Assembly: GCF_050436995.1 (NCBI RefSeq)
Contig: NC_134763.1
Coordinates: 868,001 to 932,000, forward strand
Direction: 5' to 3'
DNA from: Anticarsia gemmatalis
Taxonomy: Eukaryota; Arthropoda; Insecta; Lepidoptera; Erebidae
Length of the DNA stretch: 64,000 bases
A program made the position numbers and the translations under genes. Below the pieces are notes generated by a model that was not told where the DNA came from, searched no databases, and saw only the letters and a list, made by a program, of their open reading frames with translations. Positions within the stretch are counted from its first letter, which is position 1; each line of letters starts with the position of its first letter. Shown in pieces: positions 24,601-35,400 of the stretch.

Positions 24601-27600
24601 GTGCGGGTTAGGGACTTTGCATGCCCTCAATAAATGTATTAAACAAATTTTAGGCATGCAAGGTTTCCTCACAATGTTTTCCTTCACCGTTAAAGCGAGT
24701 GATAATTATTTGTTATACACACATAACTTCGAAAAGTCAATGGAGTGTTGCCTCGGATTCGACCTGCGACCACTTGCGTGGGAGCTGCCGACTTAAACCA
24801 CTCGGCTATCACTGCTTACTTATCAATATAAGTACGTATTTACAAGTCTATAAGAATGTTTATCAGTTATTTGGTTACCATAGTACAAGCTGTGCTTAGT
24901 TTTTAATCAAATGACCGCGTGTGAGTTGTCCGATGATATTTATTTATAGTTATTAATTCATAAATTCTCTAGTCTCTACTCTATACCTACTCCTATGGGC
25001 TAAAAGCGTGATTTAATGTATGTAAGAACTTTTATACTAACCTGTTCACTCTTATCTTGTCCCAAATTATAAATCTTCTGTCCTTTACTTATCTCTCCAC
25101 TATACAGCCTCAGGAAGGTCAACACTCCTCGCTGGTCATCATGCTGGACTTTAAACGCCCTGGCAGCCAGGTCGTTGGTGAAGGTCCTGTACAGCTTGTG
25201 ACCTTCAGCTGGTGATGGAAGGTAGGAGATGATGCCGTCCATCAGGGTCTGGACTCCGATGTTCTTGTATGAACTGCCGCAGAGCAGCGGGAAGGCTTTC
25301 ATTGATAGTGTACTGCGACGGATTGCTTGTTCCAGTTCTTTTGGCTAGAGAAAAACATATATACACGCTTTCATGTCAAAACAACTGAATTGATTTTCGA
25401 GAAATTTGGAATAACAATAGCTAATTGATTCCAGACAAATAAGCAACTATTTTCTACTAAAACCCACGCAGGATAGAGATGCAACGTCAATATGGATAAG
25501 TTCCTTAAATGATGCTCAGACACTAGGTCTAGTTCCAGAAGTCTATAGAAGCACCAGAGGCAATAGGATAGTGCCCAGCAGTCTGGGACTGTATGAGTTA
25601 CTGTAAAAACCATCTTCCTCGGCGCAGTGGTAAAGTTGGCTGCCACGCCACTACTAGTGAGTTGGAAGGTGTTTGGTTCCATTCTCAAATAGAATAAATA
25701 TTTGTGTAATCTACAGATTCTGTAGATTACACAAATATTTATTCTAGTATTCTAGTAGACACAAAGTTTGTGTATAGACTTTGTGTCCATTGTTTGCATC
25801 TTAATAAATTCTCGAGATCAGTTCATAAGGTGGGAGTTGACTTAAAAAAAAAGGAAAATAAAATAAAGGTTTCATAATCTTACCTTGATGTCTAAAGTCT
25901 CCTGTGCAATAATAGTGTCAGCGAGTTGGTCATCGATCCCAGACAGAGTGTCCACGAGCTCCTTATGAGCTGTCATGGCGGACTCCCACTTGCGGCCATC
26001 TTCCTTCTCCGTCAGTCTACGTCGTGAGAAGTTCTGCCCTCGACCGTGGGTCCAGATCACTTCTTCTAAACTTAGCAGATCTATTAAACCTGAGAACGAA
26101 GGAAAACGTGAAATTCAAATAACAAAAGGCATAATAGCTATTTTTATTTTTTTGTCCGTCTGGTAGATTGTAAAAAAATATCATACAATACTTATTTTTT
26201 TCATCAAGGAACAATATTAAGTTATTAAGGACCTAATATCGTCACTTTGTAGTACATTTTCTACTAAAACGTGACGTCGTGCAATTTTTAACTCAATGTA
26301 TCGGCGTAATTACGAGATTTTGAACATAAAGAAATAATATGTGTATGATCTAAAACCACCTTAAGCACTGCGCCACGGAGGACGTTATAGTAAGTTATAA
26401 TTTATTACACTACAGATATAGAAATGTTATGAGTATCTTAAATTGAAATACATACATATATATATACCCAGTCGCGCTGGGCAAGTCAGTCCGGGTTGTT
26501 GTCATCTATACTAATATTATAAAGCTGAAGAGTTTGTTTGTTTGTTTGTTTGAACGCGCTAATCTCAGGAACTACGGGTCCAATTTTAAAAATTCTTTCA
26601 GTGTTAGATAGCCCATTTATCGAGGAAGGTTATAGGCTATATATCATCACGCTACGACCATTAGGAGCAGAGTACCAGTAAAAAATGTTACAAAAACGGG
26701 GAAAAAATTTACCCATTCTCTCTTATTTGACGCAAGCGAAGTTGCGCGGGTCAGCTAGTTTAAGATAACAGGCGCTAAGCCATGTCAAATCCCTTTCAGG
26801 CGGCTTGAACCATTTTTACACTAGGTTGACATAAATAAAAACTGTCAACTTTATAAAGATTCATCTGAATATTTATTATTAGTTACTAAAGGCCAGTCAC
26901 ACGACAAAAGTCCGTATTAAAAGCTGGGAAAAAAATTACAATCTACCTATCTTAATAGCACCTTATATAATTAACGAAATATAAGTAAATAGTCATACCT
27001 ATCAATTTATCCTCATGTCTAACATCAGTATGCAGCAGCAGTGGCTCGGCGTGCAGCTTGTCTCGCACGGAGCGGGCGCACGCGGCCGCGCTCGCATCGC
27101 TCCGGTCCATCTTGTTCAGGTACAGGATGCGGGGCACGCGGTACCCGCTAGCTTGGCGCCACACTGTGAGGGTCTGGGCTTCCACGCCTAGGGATATGAT
27201 GATAGGACGAAGAATTGCTAAATTAACGCCGCGTCCAGACGAGTATAACGTGCAATGTAACGTGAATAGGGATGATGACTAATTTTGTTTTTTTTAGTCC
27301 ATCTAGTAGATTGCGAAAAATAATTACACACATATTTGCCATTTTTGTGCTTAATTAAATTATAACCGCGATACATTGAGTTGAAAAGTCGCATGACGTC
27401 ACGTTAGAGTACAAAATGTACAACACCGTGACGTCATTGGCCTCCACTCCATAACAGTAATGCTTTTTAAGTAAGTCACTTTATTGGTTGTTACTGGCGG
27501 CCTAATTATAATTTATGTTCTAATACCTTGGAAACATCCCTATTCAATGTGTGGTATGTATTGCAAATGTAACATGACATTACATGGTGGATTACATTAG

Positions 27601-28961
27601 ACATTAAAATAGGAGTGGGCTAGTTACATCTCTTGAATGCATACAGTAAAATAGACTTGACAAATAATAGTGAGCAATAGTCCATTAACAACAAAATCTG
27701 TGCTGCAGAAATTGGTTGTGCAATATTTTGTTTCAATCATAATGCACACTACATAAATATACCCAACTGTATTTCCAACACAAAGCAACCTAATTATTAT
27801 TATGTTTCAACATTAGTACTATTAAGAGGCTATCAACCTGATTACAGGAATACCTAAAATAGTGCTAAAACATCTGGTAGTTTCCTTGGAGTGTGGTATC
27901 TCACCTGCTGAAGCATCCAATACTATGACAGCTCCATCTAGCACAGCAAGGCTCTGTTCCACCTCCATGGTGAAGTCTATGTGTCCTGGAGTGTCTATCA
28001 GATTGATCTGACTGTCTCGCCAGGGGAACGATACTGCTGCAGCTGTTTACAACAAAAATGTATACTTTAAGTGCTACATCAAAAAACATTGTGATGAAAC
28101 TTCACATGCCTATAAGTTTTTTAAAGCTGTTCTTGAAAGAATACAATGTTGTGACCAGCATGGTGGGCTTCAGAAACATTAATTTCCTTGTTTGAAAATC
28201 AAGCTACCTTATTTGAAGAGTTATTGTCCAGCAGATGATACTTGTCAGCCAGTTGGAACTAGTTGGAAGTCATAAAAATATTATATAAGTAGATTTCTTG
28301 AGCCATCATTTATAAATTAAGTAAACCTTCTGTTTTTATTTTTATTTTCTACTATTGTAGCCAGTTTATCACTGCACAGGATTTTTAGAACAAACTATTT
28401 TTAAAAAAATCTCTGGTATTAACAGGTTAAAGGTATGATTTTACGTATAAATGTATATTTAAGATTTGATAAAGAAACTCAAAAAACATTAATAATACTA
28501 ACATGTAATAGTTATTCCTCTCTGCCTTTCCTGTTCCATGTAGTCAGTCACTGTGTTACCATGATGGACCTCTCCCATGGACCGGATAGTCCCAGAGTAG
28601 AACAGCATTCGCTCTGTCGTTGTTGTTTTACCTACAAATTTAAATATTCATAGAAAATGAGCACCTTGTTATGTAAACAAATACAAAGTTAGGTTAGGAA
28701 CTTAAATATGTAATTTCAAGTGATATTATGTTATAGATGGATGAATGATTAAGTTAAGAGCATATTTGTGGGGAAAATGCCGATAATAATTAGTGCGAAG
28801 TTTAAATAATCATAACCTGCATCGATGTGAGCTAAGATCCCAATATTACGAATGTTTTTCTCTTTTCCTTCATTACTGGAGTAGAATCTATGAAGCCGGG
28901 CGGTTTTTAGCAATTTGCGATAGTAGTTTATGTAACAAAATGTTCTCATTTTTACAAACAT
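18686..28961 (-). CDS. GFM2: Mitochondrial elongation factor G2 / ribosome-releasing factor 2 (GFM2), complete
   Basis: Fourteen exons on the minus strand: 28817-28961, 28503-28631, 27905-28042, 26999-27187, 25884-26089, 25042-25344, 24393-24482, 23783-23972, 22731-22886, 21831-22053, 20469-20586, 19896-19991, 19412-19558, 18686-18847 (stop). The frame holds across all of them and gives 763 residues; human GFM2 has 779. It is a GTPase that, with mitochondrial RRF, splits mitochondrial ribosomes after termination. Motifs: basic N-terminal targeting stretch, then GILAHIDAGKTTTTERML (G1), ERQRGITIT (switch I), DTPGHIDFTMEVE (G3), NKMDRSDA (G4), GMGELHLDII, and a domain IV/V tail ending AIKSVTGF. 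The first in-frame ATG is at 28961-28959; 28949 is an alternative. The LHWFEIGRGTSDS and YQQMSPYDE regions favour GFM2 over translocase GFM1. Its 5' end faces XRN2. Confidence 0.94.
19190..19378 (+). repeat. Headless copy of the second 5S-type SINE family
   Basis: Shares GGAAGGCACGTTAAATTGTG, CTTTGACAGTTGTTAACAGT and AGTCTGACAACCAGTCTTAC with the full copy at 57573-57876, but not the 5S-like head. It lies in the last intron of GFM2. Confidence 0.5.
20122..20409 (-). repeat. tRNA-derived SINE, family A
   Basis: On the minus strand it starts with a tRNA-like head (TAGCCGAGTTG-type A box, GGTTCGAACCT B box) and ends in the conserved body complementary to CACTGCTGGGCAAGGGTCTC. It lies in GFM2 intron 11. 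Related copies are at 23421-23720, 24516-24815, 34096-34406 and 41708-41824. Confidence 0.75.
20766..20993. repeat. Foldback repeat with arms of about 80 bp
   Basis: GACAAGATGTATGGTTGTGA through AAGTGGCATTCTTTGATCTC at the left is matched in reverse by GAGACCAAAGAACGCCACTT through TCACATCCACACATCTTGTC at the right. It lies in GFM2 intron 10. Confidence 0.65.
21393..21494. repeat. 47-bp inverted repeat with an acidic open frame in one arm
   Basis: Arms 21393-21439 and 21448-21494 are complementary at about 40 of 47 positions, with an 8-base loop. Read forward, the left side gives LQDCSSDSDDSDEDDTDLGC, which looks like part of an acidic protein segment. It lies in GFM2 intron 10. It may be a degraded transposon fragment. 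Confidence 0.5.
22113..22330. mobile_element. MITE related to 18501-18608
   Basis: The end CACCTTTACACACACACACA and the right end TGTATGTGTGTAAAGGCAAC form inverted ends. The interior is GC-rich and shares TCCTAAGAACGTGCGATAAA with the complement of the other copy. It lies in GFM2 intron 9. Confidence 0.55.
22440..22580. mobile_element. MITE fragment with GTTCGGTTCGGC ends
   Basis: AAGGTTTGCTATACACACGT, then TCGGTTCGGCC and GTTTTGCCGCCCGGCAAAC, resemble the 61306-61494 element. It lies in GFM2 intron 9. Confidence 0.45.
22932..23207 (-). mobile_element. Helitron-like element, copy 2, lacking its 3' hairpin end
   Basis: The body and TCTATACTAATATTATAAAG 5' end (minus strand) match the other copies. 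The terminal hairpin and CTAG are missing. It lies in GFM2 intron 8. Confidence 0.75.
23421..23720 (-). repeat. tRNA-derived SINE, family A
   Basis: Minus-strand copy with the B box complementary to GGGTTCGAACCTGC and the body TAATGAGGGAGGGGTTAGGC. It lies in GFM2 intron 8, next to copy 2 of the Helitron family. Confidence 0.75.
24037..24317. repeat. tRNA-derived SINE family B as an inverted pair
   Basis: The left part has TCCGTGGCGCAATGGTTAAG (A box) and GGGATCGATTCCCA (B box) on plus. The right part has the same head on minus, with CGTGTGGGAATCGAACCCAC. AATTATTTGTGCGATCC and GGATCGCACAAATAATT lie between, so most of the unit folds on itself. It lies in GFM2 intron 7. Single or partial heads occur at 25611-25690, 41252-41345, 51537-51737, 54232-54345 and 59134-59330. 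Confidence 0.7.
24516..24815 (-). repeat. tRNA-derived SINE, family A
   Basis: Minus-strand copy with CCATTACTGTCCCACTGCTG at the left and CACTCGGCTATCACTGC at the right. It lies in GFM2 intron 6. Confidence 0.75.
25611..25745 (+). repeat. SINE family B head followed by a perfect 55-bp palindrome
   Basis: CTCGGCGCAGTGGTAAAG resembles the family B A box. At 25691-25745, 27-bp arms (AGAATAAATATTTGTGTAAT onward) are exact reverse complements around one central base. It lies in GFM2 intron 5. Confidence 0.75.
26505..26758 (+). mobile_element. Helitron-like element, copy 3, complete
   Basis: Starts TCTATACTAATATTATAAAG, carries (GTTT)n, and ends CGCAAGCGAAGTTGCG then CGGGTCAGCTAG. It is flanked by A and T without target duplication. 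It lies in GFM2 intron 4. At about 26775-26835 a tail piece of the 5S-type SINE follows (AAGCCATGTCAAAT). Confidence 0.85.
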
Positions 28962-29403
28962 TATCACTGAAAACAGTAAAATCTAATTAAATCTAATAAC
29001 CCAACCAAATCGATGCCGCATGACGTTGACATTCAAGTGACATTCTCAAAAAATTGGCATATTGTTTGCCGTTCATCATTAGGTATATTTAAAAAAAGCA
29101 TTCATTTACCCCGTTCTCATGAAAGTTAAAACACAATCAAGAACAAAGATGCAGAATGGAAGTTTTGGATACTATTTAAAAATAAAGACAATAACATTAT
29201 AAATGCATATTCTCCAAAAAAAGCTCGATATCAATAACCTATTTATTTCGGAACGAATTCGCTCTATCCGTCTCTTTCCATTTCTCTCTCTTTCACTCCT
29301 TAGAAATGGCATCTGCGTCAATTTGATTTGTTTGTGTTGAATACGTGACAAAACAATAAGCGCAGTGAAATTATCAAACCTGATAACTTAAGTGAAATTC
29401 AAG
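28962..29403. promoter_or_regulatory. Divergent promoter region of GFM2 and XRN2
   Basis: The two start codons, 28961 on minus and 29404 on plus, are about 440 bases apart and face away from each other. Both 5' untranslated regions and promoters should lie here. A pyrimidine-rich stretch (TCTTTCCATTTCTCTCTCTT) is visible near 29273-29292. No TATA box is obvious, and I did not identify individual sites. Confidence 0.65.
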
Positions 29404-32400
29404 ATGGGAGTACCAGCATTCTTCCGCTGGCTTAGCAGAAAATACCCAAGCGTCATAGTGGAATGTGTGGAACAGAGGGTAAAACATAACCTATAAACAT
29501 ACTGTTTGGTTCAAAGATTTATGTCCACAAAGCTGATTATTTATGTTTTTGGATGAATTTTTAGCATCACAATACGTTTTGCAAGTCTCTAGGCTAGATT
29601 GTTTTGGTATATGATGTATACATCCGAAGGTCATAAAGATTTTTTCAATAACAGCGTACAAGATTTCTGATCGTGAAAGTCCACCCCGCCAAAATGCTGG
29701 AGACGCTTATTTCCCTGTAGATTTATACATAGCCAACTCTAGACTATTACATAGTATACACATTTACAGCCACATGTTTGGATAATATTTTCACTGATAT
29801 AATAGTTAATGATAGGAGAGTAATTAATCAACTAGATTCGGATCACTGTGGTCAATTTATTTCATTTACAAATAAGAATAAACATGTGGCTAAAAGAAAA
29901 ATTACAATTGTACCCAAAACCGCTAATCGTTTTGAAAGTTTTAAAAATAAACTTGCTTCTAATTTACCACTTATAAAAAAGCACAGTAATCCTAATGATA
30001 TGTACAATAACTTTTTTAATAGATTTTGCACTGAATTTGACTCGGTGTTTACTTCCAGAACGGTTACGGTCCAAGATAGCGCTACCTTTAGTGAATGGGC
30101 TACTATAGGCATATATAAGAGTAGGAGAAAACTTTTCGAGCTGTATGAGGAAAGGAATCACAATAGAAGTGAACATTTTCAAGAATATGTAAAAAATTAC
30201 GCAAAATTATTTAGACAGGTCTGTAAATTAGCTAAGTCTCGTTACTTGAGTTCAAAGATTAAAAATAGTAATGACAAAATTAAAATGACTTGGAGAGTAA
30301 TAAATAGTGAGACTGGAAATGTAAAGGGCCATGATCGTGAGTTTAGCTTGAATGTTGGTGGCAACACCATCTCAACGGATTCCGATGTGGCCACAGCTTT
30401 TGAGAAGTTTTTCACTGACATTCCAGTCTCGACTACCGAATCTTTGAACTCGTCACCTACTGTTGCTGAATCAATTCTGAAAGAAAATGTTAATATCTGT
30501 AATGCAATTTTTAGGTTTGACTATGTCTCGCATGTAGACATTATAAAAGCTTTTAATACTATAAATGTGAAAAATACTGTAGACCTTTGGGGTAATTCAG
30601 TAGTTATTACAAAAACTATTATTGACTTAGTTGCACCCCAATTAGCTGTAATATTTAACGAATGTGTAAGTGGTGGTGTGTTTCCTGATCGAATGAAAGA
30701 TAGTAAAGTAATACCACTCTTCAAATCAGGCAGTACATCTGACCCCACTAACTTCAGACCTATTTCTGTACTGCCAACATTCAGTAAAATTTTTGAAAAA
30801 TTAATATTAGATCAGTTACTTAGTTTTTTTAGTAAAAATAAATTATTACATAGCAAACAATTTGGTTTTACAAGGGGTCGCTCCACTATCGATGCTGGTG
30901 TTGAGCTTGTAAACCATATTTTTGATGCCTGGGAGGACTCACACGATGCTCTTGGCATCTTCTGTGATTTATCCAAGGCGTTTGACTGCGTCCCGCATGA
31001 AACATTAATCAGGAAGCTACATCACTACGGTGTACAAAATGCGGCTCTGAATCTTCTTATCTCCTATTTGAATAATAGGATTCAGAAAGTCGACGTAAAC
31101 GGTGTACGATCTGCTGGGTCGGTGGTTAAAATGGGTGTGCCACAAGGTTCAATACTTGGCCCTTTTTTATTTTTATTTTTAATCTACATTAATGATCTAC
31201 CTCATCTTGTTAAAAATAGTCACGAGATAGTATTATTCGCTGATGATACATCACTTTTATTTAAACTTAAACGACATCAAACTAATCTTGACGATGTGAA
31301 TAATGCTATCTCTAAAGTGGTACATTGGTTTGATGTTAACAATCTGCTATTAAACGAGCAAAAAACTAAATGCATAAAATTTGTAACACCTAATGTCAAA
31401 CCAGTGAAAACTTTGATAAAGATTAAGGAAGATGAGCTGGACCTTGTGGACACAGCCAAATTTCTAGGCATTACAATAGATTCGAAGTTACAGTGGGGTC
31501 CACATATATCACAATTGTCGAATAGACTTAGTTCTGCAGCCTTTGCGGTCAGAAAAATTCGCCAACTCACTGACATTGAAACAGCTAGGTTAGTATACTT
31601 CAGTTACTTCCATAGTGTCATGTCTTATGGAATTTTGCTCTGGGGTAATGCTGCCGACATCCAAACCATCTTTGTGCTGCAGAAGAGGGCTATTCGTGCA
31701 ATTTATAACTTAGGCAGTAGACATTCACTAAGGGAAAAATTTAAGGAGATAAATATATTGACGGTGACAGGTCAATATATATATGAAAACCTAATATATG
31801 TACACAAAAATATAACACATTTCAAGAAAAAGAGCGATATACATAGCATTAATACACGAAACAAAAATAAACTTGTTATTCCAGCCACTAGGCTCCAAAA
31901 AATAAACAAATCCTTCAGAGGTCAATGTGTGCGATTCTACAATAAAATCCCTAGTGAAATCAAAAATTTAAGCTTCAATAAATTTAAATTAGTTATTAAA
32001 CGCAACTTATGTTTAAAAGGCTATTATTCTGTTAAAGATTATTTGGACGATAATAAAGCTTGGGACTGTGCTGCTTCTACCAAGTCTATTTCAAATAATG
32101 TACTAATGTTTTAATGTACAATGTTTTACTGTGTCCTACCAATAAGTTTCCTTTTAAAGATTTTTACTATTTTTATTAGCTTAAATTTTAAATTAGATTT
32201 ATTTACAGCTTTTCTTTGAGTGTACACAGTAAATCATCAAATCATCTTGTATCAAGCAAATTGACATTTTAAAAGAGCAAGCCGTGAGTTTCTTGCCGTT
32301 TCTTCTCACGAGCAACCAGCTTTTCCGAAACGGACAAAAGAAATACAAATACGTGACTATTTCAAATACTTTGTAAAAAGTTTACGAAATAAAGGATATT

Positions 32401-35400
32401 TTGAATTTGAATTTGAATTTGAATTTGAATTTATAATATACAAAACATTACATCATTAATGGCTACTGTTGTATCGCCAAATAGTTTTGTATACTGTGGA
32501 GAGTAATGTATGCTTTACTGTGGACTTTAAACATGGAACTTCTAGTTAGATTCTTACATTTCGTAGCTCAAAAGAAGCTAGAGCTACTGTATAGTATCAA
32601 TTTACATCAAGAAGCCATAGCAACTATTTAACAAACATTCTCTTACGAAATTTTTTCTCTTTCAGCCTACCGATGTAGATGGCCAACTCGTTTACATAGA
32701 CTCATCCCTCCCAAACCCAAATGGAGTGGAGTTTGACAACTTGTACCTGGACATGAACGGTATCATCCATCCGTGCACTCATCCTGAAGACAAGCCACCG
32801 CCCAAGGATGAGGATGAGATGATGGTGGCTATCTTTGAGTGCATTGACCGCCTGTTCCGTATTGTCAGGCCTAGGAAGCTGTTGTACATGGCTATTGATG
32901 GAGTGGTAAGATACTTGTAAAGTTTACCATCTAAGTGCTACAGAGTAGAGAAAAAAAAAATCATTCATCATTCTTAAAATGTGCTGACAAAAGTAGCAGT
33001 AGCATAAGAGTCCTAAGAAGCTACAACACCTACTTCATGTTATTTCTTCATCAACCAAAGGTAGACGGGGAGATAATGCTTTTAGTAATAAATCTGCTGT
33101 AATACAATAATCACAGATCTGTAAAAGAAGTTATAAATAAATAAAAAGTTGTGGTTTGAAACCTCACTAAGCATTTACATAACTGATTAATATAAAAACT
33201 CAGCTTAACATGATAGAGTATTCAAAAGCTTACCTTACTTATGTAAACAATCAAAGTACATGAAGCTGTAGTTAAATATAAACAAAGATACCTATATATA
33301 TTTTAAATTAATTTATGTTCAATCTTTTATTATGATCTCACTAGTGAGATAGAAAAAGAAAAAGCATTATTCACAATAAACCAAGTCCACGAAGCGTATT
33401 TTAGCTACGCAATAAAGCGTCACACTCAACGGGAACCCAACAACCTGAAACAACCACACGAATCCCTTGATCATTAGCATAAATCCACGATAGCGTCGCG
33501 TCACCTGCAATCTCCGTGCCTGTCCTACATAAACCCTGTAATAACCTGCTGTTTGTAACCGCTGAAACCGGTAAGTGTGTATTAACCATCACTGTAAGAA
33601 CTGTCTTAACTGCTTTCCTTCTCCATCAGGCTCCAAGAGCCAAGATGAACCAGCAACGTTCCCGTCGGTTCCGTGCGTCTAAGGAAACCCAGGAGAAGAT
33701 TGAGGAAGTGGCTCGTATCCGCTCCGAACTCAAGGGTAAAGGCGCTTACCTTCCTCCGGAAAGGCCTAAGGAGGCTCACTTCGATTCCAACTGCATCACA
33801 CCTGGAACTCCGTTTATGGACCGACTCAGCAAATGCTTGCATTATTATATACATGACAGGTTTGTGACATAAATATTTTATTTAAAAGTGTCTGTATTTG
33901 AATAACAAAGTGCTGTAGATTTTTGGGTGTTACTAAAGCAACTGATTGAACCTAGACTGGATTATTTTTGGTGTCAATTGACCCACGCGGCAATAAGCCA
34001 TGGGTTGTCAATCAATAAAATTGATTTATACATTTTATTCAGCAATATTATAAAGAGCAGAAAAAATATTTATTCTTTTCTATTGGTTGGATTGAAGCAG
34101 TGATAGCCGAGTGGTATAAGTTGACACCTCCCACGCCAGTGGTCGCAGGTTCGAACCCAAGGCAACACACCAATGACTTTTCGAAGTTATGTGTGTATTA
34201 GAAATATTAGAAATAATTATCACATGCTCCAACGGTGAAGGAAAACATCGTGAGGAAACCTCGCATGCCTAAAAATTTGTTTAAACATTTATTGAGGGCA
34301 TGCAAAGTCCCCAACCCGCAATTGGCCAGCGTGGTGGAATCAAGGCCTAACCCCTCCCTCATTACGGGAGGAGACCCTTGCCTAGCAGTGGAACAGTAGT
34401 GGGTTAAATTTATTTATTATTGGTTGGATGGCATAAGTATTAAAAAAAATGATTAAATAGTTTTTGTTTATCGACAGATTAAACAACGATCCTGGATGGA
34501 AAGGCATCAAGGTGATACTATCAGACGCGAATGTTCCCGGGGAGGGAGAACACAAGATTATGGACTACATCAGAAGACAGAGAGGTAACATCTTACATAC
34601 TAATACTTTAGACTAACAATTTAGTAGAGAGCCTTGTATGTAACGGTTGTAACTGGTGGATAATAATATACAGGGTGTAACAGACAGGCTACCGAAAACG
34701 AAAAAAAAAATGATTCTAGACATGATTCTGGTGCTTATGGCGTTGAAAATTTTCATCGCTTTTTTCATGATTTTTCCGATTTTTTATGCGTTTTTTTTAT
34801 TTTTTTTCGGTATTATTTCGTTAATACTACACAGTGCAACATGAATATGAGAAAAAATCCGTCATATTACTGTTTTTCACAAAAAACAGCAATGGATTAA
34901 AACAACGTATAAATTCGCTATCAGCTGTCCGCGGCCAACGACACCGCGCCGGCGGCGTACGGCCGCGACGGTCGACGTCACGCCGTGTACCTACGCGCGC
35001 CACACAGACACGATTACGCACACAGCTGTCAGCCTCACTCTCACTAGTATGCAGCGTTACTTAGTATTTGTTCTTCTATGTTAAAAATGAAAATGACATA
35101 ATTATCCCGCTCTCCGATAAAAGGTACATTAATAAGATTTAAAATGTGTGATATCTTATTATTATTACACGTACAAATACATACAGAACGACAAAAAATA
35201 CTATTGATATTCTTTAGCGCTATAAAAATCTCTAATAAACAATTTAACAAGTATTGTCGCTTTGTTCTATTTGTTCTTGCAAACTTATTATTCTATTCGA
35301 TATTTACACGCTCATTCATACAAGCGCGGTGCGACTCGAAAAGTAGATGGCCGTAGAGACGCGTGACGCCGCGACCGCGCATGGATGTTACATAGATGGG

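Noticed and set aside
28962..28967. GFM2 start at 28967
   Set aside because: The codon there is GTG; the first ATG in frame is at 28961, and eukaryotic nuclear genes rarely start at GTG.
34834..35064. Arg-rich frames on both strands inside the outer TIR element
   Set aside because: They come from a CpG-rich stretch; no domain, start context or splice support.
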